DNA from: JAOTVV01 sp041602035
Lineage (GTDB): Bacteria > Gemmatimonadota > Gemmatimonadetes > Gemmatimonadales > GWC2-71-9
Length of the DNA stretch: 64,000 bases
NCBI GenBank assembly: GCA_041602035.1
Contig: JBFIHA010000014.1
Span: 1-64,000 of the forward strand
Direction: 5' to 3'
The notes beneath the pieces were generated by a model that saw nothing but the letters and a program-made list of their open reading frames with translations, did no database searches and was not told the origin of the DNA. Of this stretch, positions 1-8,452 are shown in pieces. Each line of letters starts with the position of its first letter. The first letter of the stretch is position 1. The translations under genes and the position numbers were made by a program.

Positions 1-1
1 C

Positions 2-147
2 TCGTATTCGGAAAACTCCGTCGAGGGCCGTGAGCAGGTGATCCTCACGGGGACGAGCGCTGACTTGAGGACGTGGCTCGCGCGCGTAGTGGAGCGCGCG
101 GAGATGTGGGGTGAGACCGGGGTCTGGCGGAGGGTCGCTCCCGAGTA
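2..147 (+). CDS. C-terminal end of an unidentified protein (partial)
   Basis: The second reading frame is open from the window edge to a TAG at 145-147 and gives 48 residues ending ETGVWRRVAPE. Third codon positions are mostly G or C, as in the real genes here, so I read it as the tail of a gene starting outside the window. The fragment is too short to name. The other plus-strand frame checked stops at once (TGA near 31). Confidence 0.45.
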
Positions 148-189
148 GCGCGGCCCAACCCCGAGCATGGTCGTCGCGAGGCTCCTCCA

Positions 190-271
190 TGCGGCCGGAG
201 GGACTCGAACCCCCACGGGTTTCCCCACCAGCTCCTAAGGCTGGCGCGTCTGCCAGTTCCGCCACGGCCGC
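190..271 (-). tRNA. tRNA-Leu (anticodon TAG)
   Basis: Read on the minus strand this folds as a class II tRNA. The acceptor arms GCGGCCG and CGGCCGC pair perfectly. The anticodon stem CCAGC/GCTGG encloses the loop CTTAGGA with anticodon TAG (reads CUA/CUG). A long variable arm follows, then the T-loop GTTCGAGTC. The discriminator base is A, as expected for leucine tRNAs. CCA is not encoded. It stands alone, transcribed away from the pyrimidine operon. Confidence 0.95.
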
Positions 272-305
272 GGGCCTCATTGGGAAGGTAACGGTTGCCG
301 ATTTG

Positions 306-319
306 AGCGCCTAGGCGCT
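306..319. repeat. Perfect 14-bp palindrome AGCGCCTAGGCGCT
   Basis: AGCGCCTAGGCGCT is its own reverse complement. It lies 35 bp upstream of tRNA-Leu (minus) and about 90 bp upstream of the plus-strand promoter at 409. A short T run follows on the plus strand. It could be a dyad operator or part of a terminator; the sequence does not decide. Confidence 0.4.
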
Positions 320-408
320 TTTCGTGCCGGCGAGCGCATTCCGTCCCGCGCGGCGTACCGCGGTGGAATACTGGGCCGGTTGCATCCAGTGTCGTGATCA
401 GTGCGGCG

Positions 409-436
409 TTGACAAGCCCAAGCCGGTTCGTAGGTT
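409..436 (+). promoter_or_regulatory. Putative sigma-70 promoter of the pyrimidine catabolism operon
   Basis: A perfect -35 TTGACA (409-414) is followed after 16 bp by TAGGTT (431-436), a moderate match to TATAAT. It is the best promoter-like pair in the 216 bp between tRNA-Leu and the first operon gene at 488, and would give a leader of about 45 nt. The weak -10 and the flanking direct repeats suggest a regulated promoter. Confidence 0.45.
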
Positions 437-448
437 AGCCCAAGCCGG
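415..448 (+). repeat. Two 12-bp direct repeats AGCCCAAGCCGG, 22 bp apart
   Basis: AGCCCAAGCCGG occurs identically at 415-426 and 437-448, a 22-bp period close to two helical turns. The first copy fills the -35/-10 spacer and the second lies just after the -10, over the expected transcription start. This is the geometry of a tandem operator for a repressor. No regulator gene is adjacent. Confidence 0.5.
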
Positions 449-487
449 CCGGTCGGTCGGCTGTTCTCTTCTCCCGGATGGCGTGCC

Positions 488-1936
488 ATGGCAGATGCGC
501 TGCGGAATTGCATTGGCGGCGAGTGGGTGGAATCATCCGCCACCGAGTTCCTGGAGGTCACGAACCCGGCGACGGCGGAACGGCTGGGCAGTGTGCCGCT
601 CTCCACGGCGGAGGATGTGCATCAGGCGGTCGCCGCCGCGCAGCACGCGTTTCCGACCTGGCGAGAGGTCCCTCCGGTCGTCCGCGCCCGTGTGTTGTTC
701 AGGCTCAAGGCGTTGATGGAGGATCACTTCGACGACCTCGCCGCAACGGTCACCAAGGAGAACGGCAAGACCCTGCACGAGTCGCGCGGCTCGGTTCGGC
801 GTGGGATCGAGAACATCGAGCACGCCTGTGGTATCCCCACCCTCATGATGGGTAAGACCCTCGAAGACGTGGCAGCGGGGATCGACTGCGAGTACATCCG
901 TCAGCCGGTAGGCGTGTTTGCCGGCATCACGCCCTTCAACTTTCCGGCAATGGTGCCGTTGTGGTTCTGGCCCTATGCCATCGCCACCGGCAACACGTTC
1001 ATCCTGAAGCCGAGCGAACAAGTACCACTCTCGCCCACACGGATCGTGGAGTTGGCGCACGAGGCGGGACTTCCTCCGGGTGTCCTGAACCTGGTCCACG
1101 GCGGCAAGGAGGCGGTCAACGCCCTGCTGGCGCATCCTGCCATTGTTGGGATCTCGTTTGTGGGATCCTCGCCGGTGGCCAAGTACGTGTACCAGGAAGC
1201 CTCGAAGCATGGCAAGCGCGTGCAGGCCCTTGGCGGTGCGAAGAACCACATCATCGTGATGCCCGATGCCAACCTGGACCAGGCCACCGAAAACATCACC
1301 GAGTCGCTGTTCGGGTGCACGGGCCAGCGCTGCCTTGCGGGCAGCGTCGTGGTGGCGACGGCGGAGGCCTACGAGCCGTTCCGGGACCGGCTTCTGGCAT
1401 CGGCGAGGAGCCTCACGCTTGGCTACGGCCTCGATGACGGTGTGGACGTGGGTCCCCTGGTGTCCGCGCGCGCGAGGGAGAAGGTGGTGACATACATCGA
1501 GGCAGGAGCGACCGAGGGTGCGGGCCTGCTGCTGGACGGGAGAGCGGCGACGGTCTCGCGGTACCCCAAGGGACAGTTCGTGGGGCCCACGGTGTTCGAC
1601 GGGGTCGAGCCGGATATGACGATCGGGACGGAGGAGATCTTCGGGCCGGTGGCCTCCGTCACGCACGCCGCGACGCTGGACGACGCACTCGACCGGATTC
1701 ATCGCTCGAGCTTCGCGAACGCGACGTCCATCTTCACGACCAGCGGTAAGGCGGCTCGGGAATTCCGCTATCGGGTCGGCGTGAGCATGATCGGTGTCAA
1801 CATCGGGGTGGCCGCGCCCATGGCCTTCTTCCCGTTCGGTGGCACGAAGGGCTCGTTCTTCGGTGATCTCAAGGCCCACGGATCGGATGCTGTCGAGTTT
1901 TACACCGACAAGAAGGTCGTCATTTCGAGGTGGTGA
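488..1936 (+). CDS. mmsA: Methylmalonate/malonate-semialdehyde dehydrogenase (CoA-acylating)
   Basis: This is an aldehyde dehydrogenase of the MMSDH branch (ALDH6), 482 aa, full length. It oxidises malonate or methylmalonate semialdehyde with NAD and CoA to acetyl-CoA or propionyl-CoA plus CO2. Visible motifs are ITPFNFPAMVPLWF near residue 145, typical of MMSDH, and the catalytic cysteine in FGCTGQRCLAG (Cys282). It is first in a seven-gene operon and performs the last step of reductive uracil/thymine breakdown, taking the semialdehyde made by the aminotransferase at 4304. The start is the ATG in GCCATGGCAG. A valine catabolic role is possible, but context argues for pyrimidines. Confidence 0.9.
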   Translation: MADALRNCIGGEWVESSATEFLEVTNPATAERLGSVPLSTAEDVHQAVAAAQHAFPTWREVPPVVRARVLFRLKALMEDHFDDLAATVTKENGKTLHESRGSVRRGIENIEHACGIPTLMMGKTLEDVAAGIDCEYIRQPVGVFAGITPFNFPAMVPLWFWPYAIATGNTFILKPSEQVPLSPTRIVELAHEAGLPPGVLNLVHGGKEAVNALLAHPAIVGISFVGSSPVAKYVYQEASKHGKRVQALGGAKNHIIVMPDANLDQATENITESLFGCTGQRCLAGSVVVATAEAYEPFRDRLLASARSLTLGYGLDDGVDVGPLVSARAREKVVTYIEAGATEGAGLLLDGRAATVSRYPKGQFVGPTVFDGVEPDMTIGTEEIFGPVASVTHAATLDDALDRIHRSSFANATSIFTTSGKAAREFRYRVGVSMIGVNIGVAAPMAFFPFGGTKGSFFGDLKAHGSDAVEFYTDKKVVISRW

Positions 1937-1958
1937 GCGCACTTCCGCCGAGGTATCG

Positions 1959-2828
1959 ATGAACACCGTCGTTGGTGGCCTGATTCAGATGTCGAACCCG
2001 ATCAACGATCCTGAGGCCCCCGTGGCCGCAGTCCGGGACGCGATGCTCGAGAAGCATCTTCCCTTCATCCAGGAAGCGGGAAAGCGGGGCGTGCAGATCC
2101 TCTGTCTGCAGGAGATGTTCAACGGACCGTACTTCTGCCCGAGCCAGGATGCGAGGTGGTGTGATCTCGCCGAGCCGATTCCCGGTCCGACGATCGAACG
2201 AATGCAATCCCTCGCCAAGAAGCACCACATGGTCATGGTGGTACCGATCTATGAGCGGGAGATGGCAGGCGTGTACTACAACAGCGCGGCCGTCATCGAC
2301 GCCGACGGGAGCCTGCTCGGCAAGTACCGCAAGAACCACATCCCCCACACGGCCGGTTTCTGGGAGAAGTATTTCTTCAAGCCCGGCAATCTGGGGTATC
2401 CGGTCTTCGAGACGCGGTACGCGACGATCGGCGTGTACATCTGTTACGATCGGCATTTTCCCGAGGGAGCGAGATTGCTGGGGCTGCATGGTGCGGAGAT
2501 CGTCTTCAACCCGTCTGCCACGGTGAAGGGGCTCTCGCAATACCTCTGGAAACTGGAGCAGCCTGCCCACGCCGTCGCCAACGGCTACTTCATGGGGTGC
2601 AGCAACCGCGTCGGCAGCGAGGCACCGTGGAACATCGGCCAGTTCTACGGCTCGAGCTATTTCGTCGATCCGCGGGGCACGTTCCTCGCCGAGGGAAGCG
2701 AGGATGATGATGAGCTCGTCGTGGCGGAGATGAACCTCGAGATGATCGAGGAGGTGCGGCGCACGTGGCAGTTCTTTCGTGATCGGCGACCCGAGACGTA
2801 CGCCGACATGGTTGCACACCTTCCGTAG
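1959..2828 (+). CDS. Beta-ureidopropionase (nitrilase-superfamily N-carbamoyl-beta-alanine amidohydrolase)
   Basis: A 289-aa carbon-nitrogen hydrolase. The catalytic triad is visible: Glu52 (CLQEMFNG), Lys125 (GKYRKNHIPH) and Cys162 (GVYICYDRHFPEG). In this operon it should cleave N-carbamoyl-beta-alanine (or the 3-amino-isobutyrate homologue) to the beta-amino acid, CO2 and ammonia, directly after dihydropyrimidinase. The family also contains N-carbamoylputrescine amidohydrolase (AguB), which is very similar; the neighbours decide the assignment. The open frame extends upstream into mmsA, but the ATG at 1959, 22 bp after the mmsA stop, gives the normal N-terminus. Confidence 0.88.
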   Translation: MNTVVGGLIQMSNPINDPEAPVAAVRDAMLEKHLPFIQEAGKRGVQILCLQEMFNGPYFCPSQDARWCDLAEPIPGPTIERMQSLAKKHHMVMVVPIYEREMAGVYYNSAAVIDADGSLLGKYRKNHIPHTAGFWEKYFFKPGNLGYPVFETRYATIGVYICYDRHFPEGARLLGLHGAEIVFNPSATVKGLSQYLWKLEQPAHAVANGYFMGCSNRVGSEAPWNIGQFYGSSYFVDPRGTFLAEGSEDDDELVVAEMNLEMIEEVRRTWQFFRDRRPETYADMVAHLP

Positions 2829-2906
2829 CCCGTGAAGTAGCCCACTCCGCCCCACCCGGACGCTCGTCGGCAGGCGCCCGAGGGATGCGACACAGGAGAC
2901 ATCGGG

Positions 2907-4307
2907 ATGCCACTACTGATCAAACACGGTCGGGTCATCACGGCCACCGATGACTACACGGCAGACATCTATTGCCAGGGCGAGACGATCTCGCGCATCG
3001 AGCCGACCATCGACCCGCGAACGCTTCCGGCCCGTTCTGAGGACCTCGAGATCGTCGACGCCTCGGGCAAGTACGTCTTTCCGGGGTTCATCGATCCCCA
3101 CGTACACATCTATCTCCCGTTCATGGGAACGTACGCCGTCGACGATTACGAGTCCGCCAGCCGGGCGGCGTTGGCGGGCGGGACGACGACCCTGATCGAG
3201 ATGATCTGTCCGGGTCCGACCGACCAACCGTTGGAGGCGTTCGAGACCTGGCGCTCCAAAGCCCAGGATCTCGCCGCCGTGGACTACACGTTTCACATGT
3301 CGGTGGTCCGTTTCGAACAGACCGTTCGCAACCAGTTCCGGAAGATCGTCGAGACCGGTGTACCCTCGTTCAAGGTGTTTCTCGCCTACAAGGGGGCCCT
3401 CGACCTGTCGGATGAAGAGCTGTTCGCAATGATGAAGATGGCCAAGGAACTGGGCGTGATCGTGACGGCCCATTGCGAAAACGCGGAGGCGATCGACGCG
3501 CAACAAAAGGCCCTGTTGGCAGATGGGAAGACGGGAACCGAGTGGCACGAGCCGTCCCGCCCGCCGGTTGTCGAGGCCGAGGGCGTGCATCACCTGTGCA
3601 CGTTCGCCGAACTGACCGGCGCGCACGTCTATACGGTGCACACCTCATGTGATCTTGCGGTGCGCGAGGCGCTCGCGGCGCGTCATCGCGGGGTCCATGT
3701 GTGGATCGAGGTGGTGGCACCGCACCTGGTCCTAGACGCGACGTATGCCGAACGCCCCGACTTCGAGGGAGCGAAGTACGTGATGTCGCCGCCGCTCCGG
3801 GCGAAGTGGAACCAGGAGGTCCTGTGGAACGGGCTCCGCAGCCGCGCCATCAGCACGGTCGGGACGGACCACGCGCCGTTCAACTACCGCGGCCAAAAGG
3901 AAATGGGAAGAGACGCATTCACCGCGATCCCGAACGGGATTCCCACGATTCAAGAGCGTGTCGACCTCGTGCACACCCACGGAGTCTGCGAGGGGCGCCT
4001 CGGTCTCATGGCGATGGTGGATGCCTGTAGTACCCAGGCAGCGCGGATCTTCGGAATGTATCCGCGCAAAGGGACGATCCTGGTGGGGAGCGATGCAGAT
4101 CTCGTCGTGTACGATCCGGAGTCGCGTGGGACCTTTTCTCACGCCACGAGCTTTTCCAAGGTGGATTACAACGCGTACGAGGGTTGGGAGAAGAAGGGGC
4201 GTGCCAGCCTGGTAACCGTGCGCGGCCAAGTGCAGGTTCGGGACGGGCAGTTCGTCGGAACCATTGGGCGGGGGGAGTTCATCGTGCGCGAACCGACACA
4301 CCCATGA
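2907..4307 (+). CDS. hydA: Dihydropyrimidinase (hydantoinase family)
   Basis: A 466-aa amidohydrolase that opens dihydrouracil or dihydrothymine to the N-carbamoyl-beta-amino acid. The binuclear zinc site is complete: His65 and His67 (FIDPHVHIYL), carboxylated Lys156 (SFKVFLAYKG), His188 (VTAHCENAEA), His244 (YTVHTSCD) and Asp320 (GTDHAPFN). The ATG at 2907 follows an AGGAG-like site at 2892-2899. The last codons overlap the next gene. Length and the FKVF/AYKG signature favour dihydropyrimidinase over allantoinase, and the flanking PreTA and ureidopropionase genes support this. Confidence 0.92.
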   Translation: MPLLIKHGRVITATDDYTADIYCQGETISRIEPTIDPRTLPARSEDLEIVDASGKYVFPGFIDPHVHIYLPFMGTYAVDDYESASRAALAGGTTTLIEMICPGPTDQPLEAFETWRSKAQDLAAVDYTFHMSVVRFEQTVRNQFRKIVETGVPSFKVFLAYKGALDLSDEELFAMMKMAKELGVIVTAHCENAEAIDAQQKALLADGKTGTEWHEPSRPPVVEAEGVHHLCTFAELTGAHVYTVHTSCDLAVREALAARHRGVHVWIEVVAPHLVLDATYAERPDFEGAKYVMSPPLRAKWNQEVLWNGLRSRAISTVGTDHAPFNYRGQKEMGRDAFTAIPNGIPTIQERVDLVHTHGVCEGRLGLMAMVDACSTQAARIFGMYPRKGTILVGSDADLVVYDPESRGTFSHATSFSKVDYNAYEGWEKKGRASLVTVRGQVQVRDGQFVGTIGRGEFIVREPTHP

Positions 4308-5605
4308 GGCCCGAGGCTATGGACGCAAAGACCGTGCGGACCAAGCATGCGGAGCTGCTGTTCCCGTGTGTGGCCAACTACTACCAGGAGCCCATCGTCC
4401 TCACCGAGGGCAAGGGCTGCTGCGTGCGGGATGCCGATGGGCGGGAGTACCTCGACTTCTTCGGCGGTATCCTCACGCTGGGACTTGGCCATACCCATCC
4501 CGACGTGACTCGAAGGGTCCAGGAACAGGCGGCCCGTCTCGTGCACACGTCGACCTTGTATCCGACGGAGGGGATCGTGCGGGTGGCGGAGCGACTGGCC
4601 GCAATCACGCCGGGTGCCCTCAAAAAGAGTTTCTTTACGACGAGCGGAACGGAAGCCGACGAAACGGCGACCCTCCTCGCCCGACTCTACACCGGCATGC
4701 ACGAGATCATCGTGCTGAGGCACGGCTACGCCGGCCGAAGCCTCCAGGCGCTCGCCATCACCGGGCACAGCACCTGGCGGCTCATCCCGAGCCAGGTCAC
4801 CGGGATCAAGCACGCCCTCTCCCCATACTGCTACCGCTGTCCGTTGGGACTGCAATACCCCGCGTGCGAGGTGAAGTGCGCCCACGACCTCGAGGAGTTG
4901 ATCCGCACGGAGACCACCGGACAGCCGGCGGCCTTCATGGCCGAGCCCATCCAGGGCGTCGGCGGATTCATCACCCCACCCAAGGAGTATTTCGAGATCG
5001 CCGTGGGCATCGTCCGGCAGTACGGCGGCGTGTTCATCTGTGACGAGGTGCAGACCGGGTTTGGTCGACTCGGTGATCATTGGTGCGGCATCGAGCACTG
5101 GGGCGTGGAGCCCGAGATCATGACCTTCGCGAAGAGCATCGCCAATGGGTTCCCCGTCGGCGCGACGATCGCGACGGAGGACGTAGCCAACGCGTTCACC
5201 GGATTGACCATCTCGACGTTCGGCGGCAACCCCATTTCCATGGCCGCGACCGAGGCCACGCTGGAGGTGATGGAGCGGGAGAACACGCCCCAACGCTCGG
5301 CGGAGCGGGGGAGGCAGCTGCGAGGGCACCTCGACGCGTTCAAGGAGAACTTCCCCTTCATTGGCGATGTGCGGGGCAAGGGCCTGATGCAGGCGATCGA
5401 GCTCGTGGAGGATCGGCACACGAAGGCGCCTGCTCCGAAGAAGACGCTGCAGCTGATGGAGGCGGCCCGGGAGCACGGGTTGCTGCTGGGCAAGGGAGGA
5501 CTGTACGGCAACGTAATTCGGATCGCGCCATCGATGCTCGTCACCAGCAGCGAGGTAGACGAGGCCGCCCGGCGCCTGGCCTTGGCGCTGGCGGACGTGA
5601 GGTGA
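4304..5605 (+). CDS. Class III PLP aminotransferase, probable beta-alanine (beta-aminoisobutyrate) transaminase
   Basis: A 433-aa fold-type I aminotransferase of the AGXT2/omega-aminotransferase class. The PLP lysine is Lys277 (TFAKSIANG) and the cofactor aspartate is Asp247 (FICDEVQTG). A cysteine-rich insert (residues about 176-192, CYRC...CEVKC) may bind metal or form disulfides. The inferred role is to convert beta-alanine to malonate semialdehyde for MmsA. The ATG at 4304 overlaps the dihydropyrimidinase stop as ATGA. An in-frame ATG at 4319, with GAGG nine bases upstream, is an alternative start. The exact amino donor/acceptor pair cannot be read from sequence. Confidence 0.85.
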   Translation: MRPEAMDAKTVRTKHAELLFPCVANYYQEPIVLTEGKGCCVRDADGREYLDFFGGILTLGLGHTHPDVTRRVQEQAARLVHTSTLYPTEGIVRVAERLAAITPGALKKSFFTTSGTEADETATLLARLYTGMHEIIVLRHGYAGRSLQALAITGHSTWRLIPSQVTGIKHALSPYCYRCPLGLQYPACEVKCAHDLEELIRTETTGQPAAFMAEPIQGVGGFITPPKEYFEIAVGIVRQYGGVFICDEVQTGFGRLGDHWCGIEHWGVEPEIMTFAKSIANGFPVGATIATEDVANAFTGLTISTFGGNPISMAATEATLEVMERENTPQRSAERGRQLRGHLDAFKENFPFIGDVRGKGLMQAIELVEDRHTKAPAPKKTLQLMEAAREHGLLLGKGGLYGNVIRIAPSMLVTSSEVDEAARRLALALADVR

Positions 5606-7125
5606 GCAGGGTCGGAGCCGGGAGTGGAGCGGCCGGCACTGGGGCTGACGCCCTGCTCACTAATGCCGATCTCGCGCCGGTCGCGGCGGAGCGCCGCACG
5701 TGGGGAACGTGGAACTTCGCGGCGCTGTGGGTGGCCATGGCCATCACCATTCCCACCTACACGCTCGCGTCCAGCCTGGTAGAGCGAGGGTGGACCTGGC
5801 TGGCCGCGATGGGCTCGGTGGTGCTCGGGAACCTGATCGTCCTGATCCCAATCGCGCTCAATTCCCACGCCGGCACGCGGTACGGCATCCCGTTCCCGGT
5901 GCTCACCCGGGCGTCGTTTGGTGTCTTCGGGGCAAACGTCCCCGCCTTGCTCCGGGCCGTCGTCGCGTGCGGTTGGTTCGGCATTCAGACGTGGATCGGT
6001 GGCTGGGCCATCTACAAGCTGCTCGCGGCTGTCTGGCCTGGTGTTACGACGCTTCCCGCCGTGCTCCCGGCCTGGGTCGGACTCGGGACCGGCGAATTCC
6101 TCTGTTTCATGACGTTTTGGGGCCTCAATGTCTGGGTGGCCCTCCGCGGCATGGAATCGATCAAGTTCCTGGAGACCTGGGGTGCGCCGTTCCTGCTGGC
6201 CGTCGCCGGCGCCCTGTTCGTGTGGGCCTGGGTGCGGGTTGGCGGAATCGGTCCGATGCTCCAGTCCCCAGCCGACGTGATGGCCGCCGGGGCCGAGGTT
6301 CGGGCCGGCCTTGGTGCGATGTTCGGCGCGGGGCTCACCTCAGCCGTGGCGTTCTGGGGAACGATGGCGTTGTCGATCCCCGACTTTTCGCGCTTCGCCC
6401 GGAGGCAACGCGATCAGATCGTAGGCCAGACCATCGGGCTCCCCCCAACGATGGCAGTATTTGCATTCATCGGGGCCGCGGTGACCAGTGCCACCGCCGT
6501 GATCTTCGGGACACGGATCGCCGATCCCATCGAGCTGTTGTCGCGCATTGGAGGTCCGATCACCGTGGTGATCGCCATGCTCGGACTGGCCGTGGCGACG
6601 CTGACGACCAACATCGCCGCCAACGTGGTCGCACCCGCCAACGGCTTCAGCAACGTCGCGCCGCATCGGGTGTCGTTCAAGACGGGCGTGATGATCACGG
6701 CGCTGATCGGTATTCTCATGTTTCCCTGGCGACTCTACAACGACGCAGCCGCCTACATCTTCACGTGGCTGATCGGCTATGGCGCGCTGTTGGGTCCCGT
6801 CGCGGGCATCATGATCGCCGACTACGTCGTGTTGCGGCGCGGCATTCTGGACCTCGACGGGTTGTATCGGCGCGGCGGACCCTACGAGTTCAGGCGTGGC
6901 GTGAATTGGGTGGCGATGGCTGCCCTCCTGCTGGGTGTGGCGCCGAATCTGCCCGGGTTCCTGGCGGCGCTTGGTGTGGTCGAGGGCTCTGTGCTCACCG
7001 CGGGTATCTATGATTGGGCGTGGTTCGTAGGGTTCGCGATGTCGGGCGGGCTGTATCTGGTAGGGATGCACGTGTTCCCACCAACGGGACGCCACCGTGT
7101 CGAGGCGACGCATGGCGGGAGGTGA
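5602..7125 (+). CDS. NCS1-family nucleobase permease (uracil/hydantoin/cytosine-type)
   Basis: A 507-aa inner-membrane transporter with about 12 hydrophobic segments. NCS1 features include the N-terminal RRTWGTWNFAALWVAMAI block, a NIAANVVAPANGFSNVAP segment near residue 340 and a cytoplasmic loop with PDFSRFARRQ. It should import the pyrimidine or dihydropyrimidine consumed by the operon. The GTG start at 5602 overlaps the aminotransferase stop (GTGA), implying translational coupling. The end overlaps preT by 14 nt. Substrate (uracil, thymine, hydantoin or allantoin) is inferred from neighbours only. Confidence 0.88.
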   Translation: MSRVGAGSGAAGTGADALLTNADLAPVAAERRTWGTWNFAALWVAMAITIPTYTLASSLVERGWTWLAAMGSVVLGNLIVLIPIALNSHAGTRYGIPFPVLTRASFGVFGANVPALLRAVVACGWFGIQTWIGGWAIYKLLAAVWPGVTTLPAVLPAWVGLGTGEFLCFMTFWGLNVWVALRGMESIKFLETWGAPFLLAVAGALFVWAWVRVGGIGPMLQSPADVMAAGAEVRAGLGAMFGAGLTSAVAFWGTMALSIPDFSRFARRQRDQIVGQTIGLPPTMAVFAFIGAAVTSATAVIFGTRIADPIELLSRIGGPITVVIAMLGLAVATLTTNIAANVVAPANGFSNVAPHRVSFKTGVMITALIGILMFPWRLYNDAAAYIFTWLIGYGALLGPVAGIMIADYVVLRRGILDLDGLYRRGGPYEFRRGVNWVAMAALLLGVAPNLPGFLAALGVVEGSVLTAGIYDWAWFVGFAMSGGLYLVGMHVFPPTGRHRVEATHGGR

Positions 7126-8443
7126 GGTGGCTCCGACGCTGACAGCCGAGCAACTCGAGCGCCATTTCGCCGACATCGCTCCCCCGCTGACCCCCGACGC
7201 GGCGCTGCTCGAAGCGGCGAAGTGCCTGTTCTGCTATGACGCGCCCTGCACCCACGCGTGTCCCACTCACATCGACGTGCCGGCGTTCATCAAGAAGATC
7301 GCGACGGGCAACCTCAAAGGCTCGGCGCGGGTGATTCTCGGTGCGAACCCGATGGGCCACTCCTGCGCGCGAGCATGTCCAGTGGAGGTGTTGTGCGAGG
7401 GCGCGTGCGTCTTGAACGACCGCGACGAGCAACCCATCAAGATCGCGTTGCTCCAGCGGCACGCGACGGACTACGCTCTTGAGCATGAACTCACACTGTT
7501 TCAGCCGGGTACGCCTACCGGAAAGACGGTTGCCATCGTAGGTGCTGGTCCGGCCGGGCTGTCGTGCGCCCAGGACCTGAGGCGTTGGGGCCATGCGGTC
7601 ACCGTATTCGAGGCTAAGGAACAGCCGGGTGGGCTCAACACGTACGGCATCGCCGAGTACAAGCTGCGGCCCGACGTCGCGCTCGCCGAGGTGCAGATGA
7701 TCTTGGACCTCGGTGTAACGCTCCACACCGGTGTTGCGGTCGGTCGTGATGTCGGCTTCGACCAGCTCGAGCGCGAGTTTGACGCGGTCTTCGTCGGCGT
7801 GGGGCTCGGTGCAACGCGACGGCTCGGCATTCCGGGCGAGGATCTACCGGGGGTGCACGAGGCGCTCGAGTTCATCGAGCACCTGAAGACCCATCCCTAT
7901 GCCGAGACATCTGTAGGTCGGCACGTCGTGGTGATCGGGGCGGGGAACACCGCCATCGACGCCGTAACGCAGGCAAAGCGGTTGGGGGCGGAGCGCGCCA
8001 CGATCGTCTACCGGCGCGCCGCGGATGACATGCCGGCCTATGACTACGAATACGACTTGGCCAAGCGGGATGGGTGCGAGTTCCGCTTCCACACCGCCCC
8101 CAAGCGCATCCTCGGCGTCGACCATGTGACCGGGATCGAGTGCGTCCGCACCGAGCCGGGTGCGCGTGGCGCCGACGGGCGCCGTCACCCCATGGACGTT
8201 CCGGAGAGTACGCACGTGATCGAGTGCGACATGGTGATCAAGGCGCTCGGCCAGGTGGCACGAGACGATTTCGCACGCGCCGCATCGCTCACGATCGAGG
8301 ACGGACGCATGATCAGCACCACGTCCGGAGTATTCGTGGGAGGGGACTGTGCGAACGGTGGTGCGGAGATCGTCAACGCCGCGGCGGAGGGGAAACACGC
8401 GGCGGCAGCGATCCATGCCTACTTGCAGCAAACGGGAGGCTAG
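7112..8443 (+). CDS. preT: Dihydropyrimidine dehydrogenase, NAD(P)H/FAD Fe-S subunit PreT
   Basis: A 443-aa GltD-like flavoprotein. The N-terminal domain has two iron-sulfur cysteine groups, CLFCYDAPCTHAC and CARACPVEVLCEGAC. Next come an FAD-binding GxGxxG (IVGAGPAGLSC, residues about 140-150) and an NAD(P)H-binding IGAGNTAID (about 275). It passes electrons from NAD(P)H to PreA, together replacing the single-chain eukaryotic DPD. The ATG at 7112 has GAGG eight bases upstream and lies inside the end of the permease gene. preT-preA order matches the E. coli pair. Confidence 0.92.
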   Translation: MAGGEVAPTLTAEQLERHFADIAPPLTPDAALLEAAKCLFCYDAPCTHACPTHIDVPAFIKKIATGNLKGSARVILGANPMGHSCARACPVEVLCEGACVLNDRDEQPIKIALLQRHATDYALEHELTLFQPGTPTGKTVAIVGAGPAGLSCAQDLRRWGHAVTVFEAKEQPGGLNTYGIAEYKLRPDVALAEVQMILDLGVTLHTGVAVGRDVGFDQLEREFDAVFVGVGLGATRRLGIPGEDLPGVHEALEFIEHLKTHPYAETSVGRHVVVIGAGNTAIDAVTQAKRLGAERATIVYRRAADDMPAYDYEYDLAKRDGCEFRFHTAPKRILGVDHVTGIECVRTEPGARGADGRRHPMDVPESTHVIECDMVIKALGQVARDDFARAASLTIEDGRMISTTSGVFVGGDCANGGAEIVNAAAEGKHAAAAIHAYLQQTGG

Positions 8444-8452
8444 GAGAATCCC

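Noticed and set aside
533..1966. Minus-strand frame of about 477 codons over mmsA
   Set aside because: Shadow of a complete aldehyde dehydrogenase gene.
5700..7013. Plus-strand open frame of about 437 codons inside the NCS1 permease
   Set aside because: Arg/Gly/His-rich composition typical of an out-of-frame reading; the permease frame has continuous family similarity.
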